Below are positions 18,115 to 27,039 of a stretch of 64,000 bases of DNA, in pieces. Position 1 is the stretch's first letter, and each line of letters opens with the position of its first letter. This stretch comes from CAYFKJ01 sp964343605 (GTDB taxonomy: Bacteria > Pseudomonadota > Alphaproteobacteria > UBA2966). The notes under the pieces are model-generated. The model searched no databases. It was not told the origin of the DNA and saw only the letters and a program-made list of their open reading frames with translations. Made by a program: the position numbers and the translations under genes. The stretch spans positions 930,001 to 994,000 of the forward strand of contig CAYFKJ010000001.1 in the NCBI GenBank assembly GCA_964343605.1. The letters run 5' to 3'.

Positions 18115-19317
18115 TCAATTGTACTTCCGCGCTTCCAGGCGGGCGATCTGGTCGGTGTGGACCTCGTCCGGCCCGTCCGCCAGGCGCAAGGTCCGCTGGC
18201 CGGCGTAGGCCGCGGCCAGGTGGAAATCGGAGCTCACGCCGCCGGCACCGTGGATCTGGATGGCGCGGTCGATGACTCGGCAGGCCATGTTGGGTCCGAC
18301 CACCTTGATCATGGCGATCTCCTGGCGTGCCGCCTTGTTGCCGACGGTGTCCATCATGTAGGCGGCCTTCAGCGTCAGCAGGCGCGCCTGTTCGATCTCC
18401 ATGCGCGAATCGGCGATGGCCTTGCGGGTCATACCGAGATCGGCGATCGGGCTGCCGAAGGCGACGCGCGACTTGGCGCGCTTCACGGCGAGTTCCAGCG
18501 CCCTTTCGGCCTGGCCGATGGAACGCATGCAGTGGTGGATGCGGCCCGGACCTAGACGGCCCTGGGCGATCTCGAAACCGCGGCCCTCACCCAGCAGGAT
18601 ATTCGATACCGGCACCCGGACATCGGTGAAATCGACCTCCATGTGACCGTGCGGGGCATCGTCGTAACCGAACACGGTGAGGTGCCGCATGACCTTGACG
18701 CCGGGCGTGTCCATCGGCACCAGGATCATCGATTGCTGCTGGTGGCGGTTCGCCGTGGGGTCGGTCTTGCCCATGAAAATCAGGATCTTGCAGCGCGGAT
18801 CGCCGGCGCCCGAAGTCCACCATTTGCGGGCATTGATGACGTACTCGTCGCCGTCGCGTTCGATGCGGGCTTCGATATTGGTGGCGTCGGAGGAAGCCAC
18901 GCGCGGCTCCGTCATGGCAAAGCCGGAGCGGATTTCACCGTTCAGCAGGGGCTCCATCCATTCCTTCTTGTGCTCGTCGGTGCCGTAGCGTTCCAGCACT
19001 TCCATGTTGCCGGTATCGGGCGCCGAGCAGTTGAAAACCTCGGGCGCGAAGACGACGCGGCCCATGATTTCGCATAGCGGCGCATATTCGAGATTGGTCA
19101 GTCCGTACCCCCGTTCGGACTCGGGCAGGAACAGGTTCCACAAGCCCTCCGCCTTGGCCTTCTGCTTCAGTTCCTCGACGATCGCCGTGGGCTGCCACCG
19201 ATCGCCTTCATCAATCTGCTCGTGGAACGTCTGTTCGTTGGGATAAATGTGCTCGTCCATGAAGGCGTTGAGCTTCTCCTGCAGTTCCTTCACGCGCGCG
19301 GAATATTCGAAATCCAT
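18115..19317 (-). CDS. Acyl-CoA dehydrogenase (ACAD11-like)
   Basis: This 400-residue FAD-dependent acyl-CoA dehydrogenase shows the flavin-binding FAMTEPRVASSDATN and the substrate-domain KWWTSGAGDPR. The C-terminal helical domain includes QIHGAGGVSSDF. The sequence resembles the dehydrogenase of the ACAD10/11 group, which fits the APH-like kinase and SDR genes just downstream. By family it oxidises an acyl-CoA to the 2-enoyl-CoA and passes electrons to ETF. An AGGTAGAAG ribosome site precedes the ATG at 19317. Confidence 0.9.
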   Translation of the reverse strand: MDFEYSARVKELQEKLNAFMDEHIYPNEQTFHEQIDEGDRWQPTAIVEELKQKAKAEGLWNLFLPESERGYGLTNLEYAPLCEIMGRVVFAPEVFNCSAPDTGNMEVLERYGTDEHKKEWMEPLLNGEIRSGFAMTEPRVASSDATNIEARIERDGDEYVINARKWWTSGAGDPRCKILIFMGKTDPTANRHQQQSMILVPMDTPGVKVMRHLTVFGYDDAPHGHMEVDFTDVRVPVSNILLGEGRGFEIAQGRLGPGRIHHCMRSIGQAERALELAVKRAKSRVAFGSPIADLGMTRKAIADSRMEIEQARLLTLKAAYMMDTVGNKAARQEIAMIKVVGPNMACRVIDRAIQIHGAGGVSSDFHLAAAYAGQRTLRLADGPDEVHTDQIARLEARKYN

Positions 19318-19379
19318 AACTTCTACCTGTGCCTATGTGGGGGAATTTGGTCGTAGCCGAACTATTTTAACGCCGAGAT

Positions 19380-19814
19380 TTACCGCCTGTCCCGGAAAAA
19401 CGAACGCAGCAGGTCGGCGGACCGGACCTCGTCGATGCCGCCGTAGACATCCGGCGCATGATGGCAACTGGCGGCATCGAAGATGCGCGGCCCGTTCTCG
19501 ACGCCGCCGCCCTTGGGGTCGGCTGCGCCGAAATACAAACGGCGGATACGCGCGAAGCTGATGGCCTGGGCGCACATCGGGCAGGGCTCCAGCGTGACGT
19601 AAAGGTCACAACCCGCCAGCCGTTCGCTGCCCAATGCGGCAGCAGCCTGGCGGATGGCCAGCAATTCGGCATGCGCCGTCGGATCGTCCTGTTCGCGCGT
19701 CCGGTTTCCCGCCGCCGCCAGAATTTCGCCGGTTGCCGGATCGACGATCACGGCGCCCACCGGCACTTCGTCGCGCGCGGCGGCGGCCTCGGCCTCGGCC
19801 AGGGCGTTGGTCAT
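19380..19814 (-). CDS. tadA: tRNA-specific adenosine deaminase
   Basis: This protein of about 144 residues has the cytidine/deoxycytidylate-deaminase zinc motifs HAELLAI and PCPMCAQAI in the spacing typical of TadA. TadA converts A34 to inosine in the tRNA-Arg anticodon. I chose the ATG at 19814 because MTNALAEAE is a usual TadA N-terminus and a weak AAGCGGA lies upstream. An ATG at 19835 is also possible. The open frame continues to 19943, but there it would overlap the start of the divergent amidotransferase gene. Other deaminases share these motifs, so the assignment is strong but not certain. Confidence 0.88.
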   Translation of the reverse strand: MTNALAEAEAAAARDEVPVGAVIVDPATGEILAAAGNRTREQDDPTAHAELLAIRQAAAALGSERLAGCDLYVTLEPCPMCAQAISFARIRRLYFGAADPKGGGVENGPRIFDAASCHHAPDVYGGIDEVRSADLLRSFFRDRR

Positions 19815-19926
19815 GTATCCGCTTGGTTTCGCCATCCCGGCAAGGTGGCGCGCACGGGCGATGGGGTCAAGGCCCGCCTCGTCAACGCCATTGTCCCGGC
19901 CGCGCCTTGAGCCTATGCTCCGGCCC

Positions 19927-20655
19927 ATGACCACGCGCCCCATTATCGGCCTGACCCTGGATGCGGAGGACGGCGGCGAAAACGGCGCCGCTTACTCCAA
20001 ATTTCCCTGGTATGCGCTGAGGCAGAACTATTGCAGCGCCGTCGCCCATGCCGGCGGCATCGCCATGGCGCTGCCGCACGCGCCGGAACTTGTGGAATCC
20101 TACCTCGACGCCATCGACGGCCTGATCGTCACGGGTGGCGCCTTCGACGTCGACCCCGGCTTGTTCGGCGCCGACGAGCGTCATGAAACCGTCGTCCTCA
20201 AACCCGGTCGGACCGACTTCGAGATGGCGATCGCAAAGGGGGCGCTGGCACGCGACATGCCGGTCTTCGGCATTTGCGGCGGCCAACAGCTCCTTCACGT
20301 GGCCCTGGGTGGTACGCTGGTCCAACACATTCCCGAGGCGGTCGAAAACGCGCTGGCCCATGAACAGCCCAACCCCCGCGACGAGGCAGGCCACAAGGTC
20401 GTGGTCGCCGAAGGCACCCTCCTACACGAGATCGTCGGCGCCACAGAAATGAACGTCAACAGCGCCCATCACCAGGCGGCCGAAGACGAACCGGACGGCG
20501 TGGTCGTCAACGCCCGCGCCGAGGACGGCGTCATCGAAGGCATCGAAGCGCCGGCCTACAATTTCTGCCTGGGCGTCCAGTGGCATCCCGAGTTCGAGAT
20601 CGACCCCGGCGACGTCAAACTGTTCCGCGCCTTCATCGCCGCCGCCCAAGACTGA
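19927..20655 (+). CDS. Class I glutamine amidotransferase-like (peptidase C26) hydrolase
   Basis: This 242-residue protein has a class I GATase fold. It shows GGAFDVDP, the nucleophile elbow GICGGQQLL and the catalytic His-Glu in QWHPEFE. The closest functional family is gamma-glutamyl-gamma-aminobutyrate hydrolase (PuuD-like, peptidase C26), which cleaves gamma-glutamyl amides. The start could be the ATG at 19927 or 19915. RluB begins 3 bases after its stop, so the genes are probably co-transcribed although functionally unrelated. Confidence 0.85.
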   Translation: MTTRPIIGLTLDAEDGGENGAAYSKFPWYALRQNYCSAVAHAGGIAMALPHAPELVESYLDAIDGLIVTGGAFDVDPGLFGADERHETVVLKPGRTDFEMAIAKGALARDMPVFGICGGQQLLHVALGGTLVQHIPEAVENALAHEQPNPRDEAGHKVVVAEGTLLHEIVGATEMNVNSAHHQAAEDEPDGVVVNARAEDGVIEGIEAPAYNFCLGVQWHPEFEIDPGDVKLFRAFIAAAQD

Positions 20656-20657
20656 CC

Positions 20658-21515
20658 ATGAGCAAGAGCCCCGCCAAAGGCGAGCGCATCGCCAAGCGCA
20701 TGGCGGCAGCCGGGCTCTGTTCGCGGCGCGAGGCGGAACGCTGGATCGAGGCGGGCCGGGTCAGCGTCGACGGCGAGGTGCTGAGCTCGCCGGCTCACAA
20801 CGTCACCGCCAAAAGCCTCATCGTTGTCGACGGCAAGCCGCTGGCCGAAACAGGACCGACGCGGCTCTGGCTCTACCACAAGCCGACAGGCCTGATAACG
20901 ACCCATCGTGACCCCGAAGGCCGGCCCACCGTCTTCGAAAAGCTGCCCAAGTCCCTGCCGCGCGTGGTGTCGGTTGGGCGGCTGGATATCAATTCCGAAG
21001 GCCTGCTGCTGCTGACAACCGACGGCGACTTGGCGCGCAAGCTGGAGCACCCCGACACCGGCTGGGCCCGGCGCTACCGTGTCCGCATCCACGGCCGCCC
21101 CCGGCCGGAAGAGTTCGCGAAACTGGAAAACGGCCTCACCATCGACGGCGTGCGCTACGGTGCCATCAAGGTGGAACTCGACCGTCAGCAGGGCGCCAAT
21201 GCCTGGCTCTCGGTCGGGCTAACGGAGGGCAAGAACAGGGAGGTGCGCAAGGCATTGAAACACCTGGGCTACGACGTCAACCGCCTGATCCGCACGGCCT
21301 ACGGGCCATTCCAGCTGGGCAACCTAAAGGCCCGCGAGGTCAAGGAAGTGCCCGGCAAGGTCATCCGGGAGCAACTCGGCGAGGGCGGCAAACCCGCCGG
21401 CAAGGGCCGCGCACCCCGCAGCAAATCACGCGAAGCCGTCACGAGGCGGGGTCGGTCGGGCACGGCAAAGAAGCCCCGCACCAAGGAGCCCCGTGGTGGC
21501 AAAGCACGCTCATAA
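20658..21515 (+). CDS. rluB: Ribosomal large subunit pseudouridine synthase RluB-type
   Basis: This 285-residue protein has an N-terminal S4 RNA-binding domain (about residues 8-60) and then a RsuA/RluB-type catalytic domain. The catalytic Asp lies in GRLDINSEGLLLLT. The C-terminal 50 residues are a Lys/Arg/Gly-rich basic tail, presumably for rRNA binding. RluB modifies U2605 of 23S rRNA in E. coli; RluE/RluF-type specificity cannot be excluded. It overlaps rsmD by 23 bases, pairing two rRNA-modification genes. Confidence 0.9.
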   Translation: MSKSPAKGERIAKRMAAAGLCSRREAERWIEAGRVSVDGEVLSSPAHNVTAKSLIVVDGKPLAETGPTRLWLYHKPTGLITTHRDPEGRPTVFEKLPKSLPRVVSVGRLDINSEGLLLLTTDGDLARKLEHPDTGWARRYRVRIHGRPRPEEFAKLENGLTIDGVRYGAIKVELDRQQGANAWLSVGLTEGKNREVRKALKHLGYDVNRLIRTAYGPFQLGNLKAREVKEVPGKVIREQLGEGGKPAGKGRAPRSKSREAVTRRGRSGTAKKPRTKEPRGGKARS

Positions 21516-22104
21516 GGGTCTCCGCGTGATCGGCGGTCGGTTTCGCGGCCGCAAGCTCATGGTGCCGGAGGGGAGCGCGGTGCGGCCCACCTCCGACCGG
21601 GCCCGCGAGGCCTTGTTCAATATCCTCGAACACGGCGATTACCGCACCGATGGTGGTCCCCTGCCCCTGGGCGCGCGCGTGCTGGACGTCTTCGCCGGCG
21701 CCGGCGCGCTGGGGATCGAGGCGTTATCGCGGGGAGCCGCTCACGTTGCGTTCCTGGAACAGGAGCCGACGCACCTCAAATCGATCCGCAAGAACGCCTT
21801 TCAATTGGGCGAGACCGGCTCGGTTTCCATGCTGCAGCGGGACGGCGCCGACCCCGGCCCCCCACCCGCCGGCGGCCAGGTTCCCGCCGATCTTGTCCTG
21901 CTCGACCCGCCCTACGGCTCAGGCCTCGGCGGTACGGCGTTGGCCGGTTTGGCCGAGAACCGCTGGCTGTCACCACAGTGCGTCGCCGTCATCGAAGCCG
22001 CCGCCAAGGAAAGCGTCGAACCGCCTGCCGGCTTCGCCATAACCGATGAACGAACCTATGGCGCCGCCAAGCTTGTGTTCCTGAAACGAGGCGAATCGGA
22101 GTAG
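21493..22104 (+). CDS. rsmD: 16S rRNA (guanine-966-N2)-methyltransferase
   Basis: This 203-residue Rossmann methyltransferase shows GGRFRGRKL at the start, the SAM loop DVFAGAGALGIEALSRG and the catalytic DPPYG, all typical of RsmD. It methylates G966 of 16S rRNA on the 30S subunit. The start is GTG at 21493 (a second GTG follows at 21496), inside the end of rluB, which suggests translational coupling. Confidence 0.93.
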   Translation: MVAKHAHKGLRVIGGRFRGRKLMVPEGSAVRPTSDRAREALFNILEHGDYRTDGGPLPLGARVLDVFAGAGALGIEALSRGAAHVAFLEQEPTHLKSIRKNAFQLGETGSVSMLQRDGADPGPPPAGGQVPADLVLLDPPYGSGLGGTALAGLAENRWLSPQCVAVIEAAAKESVEPPAGFAITDERTYGAAKLVFLKRGESE

Positions 22105-22134
22105 GATTTCCCAGAGGGAACTTCGGGGGAGATC

Positions 22135-23718
22135 ATGTTCGATTACGTCATCGTCGGCGCCGGCTCGGCCGGCTGCGTCCTGGCCAACCGCTTGTCGGCC
22201 GATCCCAAGAACAAGGTTTGCCTCCTTGAGGCGGGCGGCGGCGACAACAGCGTCGTCGTCCAGATGCCGGCGGGCGTTGTCGTCACGATGCCGCGCAAGT
22301 TCAAGAATTGGGCCTACCAGACGGTACCGCAGCCGGGCCTCAATGGACGGCGGGGATATCAGCCCCGAGGCAAGATGCTGGGCGGTTCCAGTTCCATGAA
22401 CGCCATGATCTACATCCGCGGCCAGCGCGAAGACTACGACGGCTGGGCGGCGGCGGGTTGCGCGGGCTGGGCTTGGGACGACGTACTGCCCTACTTCAAG
22501 AAATCGCAGCACCAGGAACGGGGAGAGAGCGAGCTTCACGGCGTGGGCGGTCCGCTAAACGTGACCGAGCAGCAATGTCCCAACCCGGTTACGCACACCT
22601 TCCTCGAGGCCGCCCAGCAGATGCAGTATGTCATCAACGACGACTTCAACGGGCCGGTCCAGGAAGGCGTCGGGCTCTATCAGGTAACGCAGAAAGACGG
22701 TGAACGCTGTTCGGCCGCCAAGGCCTTCCTGACGCCGGTGCTGAACCGCGATAACCTCACCGTCATCACCGGTGCGGCAGCCACGCGTATCCTGATGGAG
22801 GGGAAGCGGGCGGTCGGCGTGGCCTATCGGAAAGGTGGCAGCGATCACGAAGCGAGGGCCGCTGCCGAAGTGATCCTCAGCGGCGGCGCCTTTGCCTCGC
22901 CGCAACTGCTACTGCTGTCGGGCATCGGCCCCGGCGCTGAGCTTTTGCCGCTCGGAATTGAGGTCAAGCACGACCTCCCCGGTGTCGGCAAAAACCTGCA
23001 CGATCACCTGGATTACCCTTACCTATTCGCCACCAGGAACACGGAATCCTTCGGTCCCTCACCCAGCGGCATTTGGGCGATCACCAAGGGATTGGTCGAA
23101 TGGACCACCAGGCGTACGGGCATGATGACCACGATTTATGGGGAGGGAGGCGCGTTCATCAAAAGCTCGCCCGAGCTCGACCGGCCAGATATTCAACTGC
23201 ATCTTGTTCCGGGCCTGCTGGACGACCACGCTCGCAAAATTCGTCTCAGCCACGGCCTCTGTTGCCATACCTGCGTGCTGCGTCCCAAAGGCCGGGGCCA
23301 ACTGACGTTGGCGAGCTCCGATCCAGCGGCCGATCCGTTGATCGATCCCGCTTTCCTCAGCGATGACGCCGATCTCGAGTTGCTCATCATAGCCTTCAAG
23401 ATCACCCGCGGTATTCTCACGGCCCCCGCCTTCGACCGCTACAACGCCTGGCCTTACTACGCCAAAGATCTGGAGACGGACGAACAAATCGCCGAGGAAA
23501 TCCGCAACCGGGCCGACACCATCTACCACCCCGTCGGTACCTGCAAGATGGGCACCGATGACAAGGCGGTGGTGGACCCAGGATTGAAAGTACGGGGCTT
23601 GGACGGCCTGCGTGTCGCCGACGCCTCCGTCATGCCGTCGGTGGTTTCCGGAAACACCAACGCCCCCACCATCATGATCGGCGAGAAGGCGGCGGACATG
23701 ATTTTGGCGGCAAATTAG
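22135..23718 (+). CDS. GMC family oxidoreductase (choline dehydrogenase-like)
   Basis: This 527-residue FAD enzyme begins with the dinucleotide-binding YVIVGAGSAGCVLANRLS. It has the GMC signatures GGSSSMNAMIYIRG and GGAFASPQLLLLSGIGP, and the C-terminal active-site His region YHPVGTCKMG with a final SGNTNAPTIMIGEKAADMI. The family oxidises primary alcohols. The sequence type resembles BetA/AlkJ-like alcohol dehydrogenases, but no betaine genes are near, so choline is not a safe guess. The inverted-repeat element follows its stop. Confidence 0.92.
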   Translation: MFDYVIVGAGSAGCVLANRLSADPKNKVCLLEAGGGDNSVVVQMPAGVVVTMPRKFKNWAYQTVPQPGLNGRRGYQPRGKMLGGSSSMNAMIYIRGQREDYDGWAAAGCAGWAWDDVLPYFKKSQHQERGESELHGVGGPLNVTEQQCPNPVTHTFLEAAQQMQYVINDDFNGPVQEGVGLYQVTQKDGERCSAAKAFLTPVLNRDNLTVITGAAATRILMEGKRAVGVAYRKGGSDHEARAAAEVILSGGAFASPQLLLLSGIGPGAELLPLGIEVKHDLPGVGKNLHDHLDYPYLFATRNTESFGPSPSGIWAITKGLVEWTTRRTGMMTTIYGEGGAFIKSSPELDRPDIQLHLVPGLLDDHARKIRLSHGLCCHTCVLRPKGRGQLTLASSDPAADPLIDPAFLSDDADLELLIIAFKITRGILTAPAFDRYNAWPYYAKDLETDEQIAEEIRNRADTIYHPVGTCKMGTDDKAVVDPGLKVRGLDGLRVADASVMPSVVSGNTNAPTIMIGEKAADMILAAN

Positions 23719-23730
23719 TTCCGGTTAGTC

Positions 23731-23836
23731 CGTCACTCCCGCGGAAGCGGGAGTCCAGTCCTGAGTGGCTGATTTGTCAAACGGGGTTCGAGGACGCTGG
23801 GCAACGGAATGGATTCCCGCCTGCGCGGGAATGACG
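23731..23836. repeat. Inverted-repeat element, family A, copy 1
   Basis: The left arm at 23731-23757 (cgtcactcccgcggaagcgg then gagtcca) and the right arm at 23810-23836 (tggattcccgcctgcgcggg then aatgacg) are near-perfect complements of each other. Each arm also contains its own small hairpin. The 106-base unit fills the gap between two convergent genes (GMC oxidoreductase and mutL). It looks like a dispersed REP/MITE-type repeat that may also act as a bidirectional terminator. A second copy lies at 58884-59002. Confidence 0.8.
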
Positions 23837-23855
23837 CTGAAAGGGCTTTTTGCCC

Positions 23856-25697
23856 TCAGCGCCGGCCGAAGAGCTTTTCGATATCGCTCAGCTTGAGTTC
23901 GATATAGGTCGGGCGGCCGTGGTTGCATTGGCCGGAATTGGGCGTGACCTCCATGCGGCGCAACAGCGCGTTCATTTCGGCAACCGCCAGTCGGCGGCCG
24001 GCGCGGACACTGCCGTGGCAAGCCATGGTCGAGCAAACCTCGGCCAATTGGTCCTCGAGAACGGCGGCCTGATCCAGGTCCTTGAGGTCGTCTGCGAGGT
24101 CTCTGATCAGGGCCTGCACGTCGGTTTCGCCCAATAGCACAGGCGTTTCGCGCACCACCACGGCGCCGGGACCGAAGGCCTCCAGGGTGAGGCCCAATTT
24201 GCCGAGTTCCGCCGCCCGCGACACCAGCAGTTCCGCCTCGTCTTCGGCCAATTCAACGACCTCCGGCAGCAACAGACCCTGGGCGGCGACGCCCTCGCTG
24301 AGGAGCGCGTCCTTCATGCGCTCGTAGACGACGCGCTCGTGGGCCGCGTGCTGGTCGATGATGACGATGCCGTCGGCGGATTGGGAGACGATGTAGGTCG
24401 CGTGGACCTGGCCGCGCGCAGCCCCAAGCGGATGTTTCTGCAGGGCTTCGGCGACCGCCGGATCGTTAAGGGTTTCCGCCTGGCCGGTCGGCTCATCAAG
24501 CGCGTCAACGGCGTGACGGTTGTAGCTGTCGGCATCCAAGGGCGCCTGGGCGAGATAGGCGCTGTCGGCCAGTTCGCCCTGGGCCGATGTCGCATGCCCG
24601 CTGTAGTGCCGGCCGCGGGCGCCGAACAAGGTCGGGTTGGCTCCTTCCTTGCGCGCCGCGCCAAGCGTCCCCGCCCCGATGGTCGGTGAGGCACGATGCC
24701 CGGCCCCGGCCAGCGCATGCTTGATGCCGGAGACGATCAAGCCGCGCACCATGCCGGAATCGCGGAAGCGCACCTCGGCCTTGGCGGGGTGGACGTTGAC
24801 GTCGACGGCGGCGGGTTCGATTTCCAAAAACAGGGCCACGAGCGGGTGACGGTCGCGGGCCAGCAGATCCTGATAGCCGCCGCGCACCGCCCCCAACATC
24901 AGTCGATCGCGCACCGGACGGCCGTTGACGAACATGAACTGCATCATGGAGTTGCCGCGGTTGAAGGTGGGCAGGCCGACATAGCCGGTCAGCTTGGCAT
25001 CCTCCCGTTCCGCATCCAGGGCGACGGCGTTTTCGGCGAAATCCTTTGCCATGACCTGCGACAGGCGCGCCAAGCGGGCCTCGAACAGATCGCCCTGGGT
25101 GGCGTGGTAGCGCAACACCTCGCGCTCGCCGTCAGAGAGGGAAAACGAGATCTCCGGATGCACCATGGCCAGGCGCTTGATGGTGTCGACGGCGTGGGCC
25201 TGCTCGGTACGGTCGGTCTTGAGGAATTTGAGCCGGGCGGGCGTGGCAAAGAAAAGATCCCGGACTTCGATGCGCGTGCCGAAGGTCAACGCCGCCGGAC
25301 GGGACTGTTCGATCTTGCCGCCGTTGACGTCGATTACCCAGGCTTCCTCGCCCTCCATGGGGCGGCTGGTGATCGACATGCGGCTCACGGAGCCGATGGA
25401 CGGCAGGGCTTCGCCGCGGAAACCCAAAGTCGCGATATTGACCAGATCGTCGTTGGGCAGTTTTGAGGTGGCGTGGCGCTCCACGGCGACGCGCAGCTCG
25501 TCCGCGGACATGCCGATTCCGTCATCCTGCACGGAGATGAGCTGGCGGCCGCCTTCGACGATGGTGACGTCGATGTTCTTCGCCTCGGCGTCGATGGCGT
25601 TTTCGACCAGTTCCTTGACCGCCGAGGCAGGACGTTCCACCACTTCACCGGCGGCAATGCGGTTTACCAGTCCTTCCGGCAGGCGACGAATGGTCAA
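23856..25697 (-). CDS. mutL: DNA mismatch repair protein MutL (endonuclease type)
   Basis: This 613-residue protein has the N-terminal GHKL ATPase with NAIDAEAKNIDV, DDGIGM and GFRGEALPSIGSV. A variable linker follows (about residues 330-420). The C-terminal domain carries DQHAAHERVVYE, the DQHA(x)2E(x)4E metal-binding endonuclease motif, plus ACHGSVRAG and CNHGRP. It should therefore nick DNA itself, as in bacteria without MutH. The start overlaps the pgi stop by four bases (ATGA). Confidence 0.95.
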   Translation of the reverse strand: MTIRRLPEGLVNRIAAGEVVERPASAVKELVENAIDAEAKNIDVTIVEGGRQLISVQDDGIGMSADELRVAVERHATSKLPNDDLVNIATLGFRGEALPSIGSVSRMSITSRPMEGEEAWVIDVNGGKIEQSRPAALTFGTRIEVRDLFFATPARLKFLKTDRTEQAHAVDTIKRLAMVHPEISFSLSDGEREVLRYHATQGDLFEARLARLSQVMAKDFAENAVALDAEREDAKLTGYVGLPTFNRGNSMMQFMFVNGRPVRDRLMLGAVRGGYQDLLARDRHPLVALFLEIEPAAVDVNVHPAKAEVRFRDSGMVRGLIVSGIKHALAGAGHRASPTIGAGTLGAARKEGANPTLFGARGRHYSGHATSAQGELADSAYLAQAPLDADSYNRHAVDALDEPTGQAETLNDPAVAEALQKHPLGAARGQVHATYIVSQSADGIVIIDQHAAHERVVYERMKDALLSEGVAAQGLLLPEVVELAEDEAELLVSRAAELGKLGLTLEAFGPGAVVVRETPVLLGETDVQALIRDLADDLKDLDQAAVLEDQLAEVCSTMACHGSVRAGRRLAVAEMNALLRRMEVTPNSGQCNHGRPTYIELKLSDIEKLFGRR

Positions 25698-27007
25698 GTC
25701 GGTACGTCCTCCAACGGATTGTCCGCCGCCAGTGCCGCCCGCGCCAGGGATTTGCCTTCCTCCACGGCGGGCTGAACGACGGCGTCGACACCCAACAGCC
25801 TTGCGGCGATGAGCGTCTCAAGCATGAAATGCATGAACAGGCCGCCTAGGGCGGCTTCATCCAGGCGCGGCAACTTAAAAATCCGCGTCGGCCTATTATT
25901 ATGCACCAAAGAGGTTGCCGTTCCCTTAAACAAGGCGGAAACGACATCGCCGATGCTGTGCCCCGCCAGATAATCGGCCCCCGCCGATTTCGCCAGATCC
26001 GGGTCGATGCGGCCGCTTTCCCCGCGCTCAAGATCGATCAGCGTGAACATTTTGTCGGCCGGACCGTCAAGGTAGAGCTGCAATTGGCTGTGTTGATCCA
26101 CCGGGCCCAGGGCCGAAACCGGCGTCGTGCCCTGGCCGTCCTTGCCGAGGCTTTCGGCCCAAAGCTGGCCGTACCAAGCGGCAAACGGCGCCAAGCGATT
26201 GGCATAGGGCATCATCACGGTGGTCGCGATACCGCGCTCACGCAGCAGCCCGATTGCGATGGCCGCACCTACTGCCGGCGGAGAGGGTTCGGCGTCACGG
26301 ACGGTGCCGGCCAGCACCTCCGCAGCACCACGCCGCACGGCCGCGGCGTCGAGGCCGGCGGCCAGGGCCGGAAGCATACCGACCAGCGAAAGCACGGAAA
26401 ACCGCCCGCCCACATGGGGCGAATGATCGAGCGTCGGCAGATCGAATCGGGCGGCGAGTTTGCGCAACGGATTTTCACCCGGCTCGGCCACCAGTACGAG
26501 GTGTCGTTTGACCGCCTCCTCGTCGAACGCCCGGCGCAACCGGTCGATGACAATCAGGAGCTGGCTTAATGTTTCGGCCGTTCCCCCCGATTTCGAAACC
26601 GCGAGAAAGACGGTATCGGCCAAATCCAACTGGCCGAACAAATCCTCCAATGAATGCGGATCGAGATTGTCGGGAAAATGGAGGGTCAACCCACCGCCGC
26701 CGCCCTGTCCCGCCAGCGCGGTCACGGCCTGTGCACCCAAGCTTGATCCGCCGGTGCCCAGAACGACGAGATCGGCGAAGCGCTCGCGCCAGCCGCGGGC
26801 CAGAACTTCGAGTTCCGCCAAATCCGCTGTTTCCCGCGCCAGGGCGAGAGGTTCGTGGCCGCCTTCCGACAATTCCCCGGCGATTGCCGCCATGGCGTTT
26901 TGCGCTTCGGCGGCGAGGGGTTCGAATTCGGCGGTAGCCAGCCCCGCGTCTCCGACAGCTTCAATAAAACAGCCGTCCGTCGCCTGGCGGTACGTCATGC
27001 CGACCAC
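25694..27007 (-). CDS. pgi: Glucose-6-phosphate isomerase (short form)
   Basis: This 437-residue sugar isomerase shows GTGGSSLGAQ, VSKSGGTAETLSQ (phosphosugar-binding SIS motif), VGGRFSVLS and the late SLVHNNRPTR. It interconverts glucose-6-phosphate and fructose-6-phosphate. It is about 110 residues shorter than the E. coli enzyme, a compact form that I recall from several alphaproteobacteria. A bifunctional or related sugar-phosphate isomerase cannot be fully excluded. It sits between the M16 pair and mutL on one strand. Confidence 0.87.
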   Translation of the reverse strand: MVGMTYRQATDGCFIEAVGDAGLATAEFEPLAAEAQNAMAAIAGELSEGGHEPLALARETADLAELEVLARGWRERFADLVVLGTGGSSLGAQAVTALAGQGGGGGLTLHFPDNLDPHSLEDLFGQLDLADTVFLAVSKSGGTAETLSQLLIVIDRLRRAFDEEAVKRHLVLVAEPGENPLRKLAARFDLPTLDHSPHVGGRFSVLSLVGMLPALAAGLDAAAVRRGAAEVLAGTVRDAEPSPPAVGAAIAIGLLRERGIATTVMMPYANRLAPFAAWYGQLWAESLGKDGQGTTPVSALGPVDQHSQLQLYLDGPADKMFTLIDLERGESGRIDPDLAKSAGADYLAGHSIGDVVSALFKGTATSLVHNNRPTRIFKLPRLDEAALGGLFMHFMLETLIAARLLGVDAVVQPAVEEGKSLARAALAADNPLEDVPT

Positions 27008-27039
27008 TCCATCTTCGTGCCTACCCCCATGCCTCGAGA

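Noticed and set aside
23731..23836. Possible short CRISPR array or insertion sequence end
   Set aside because: There is only one pair of inverted arms, no direct repeats with spacers and no transposase gene nearby.
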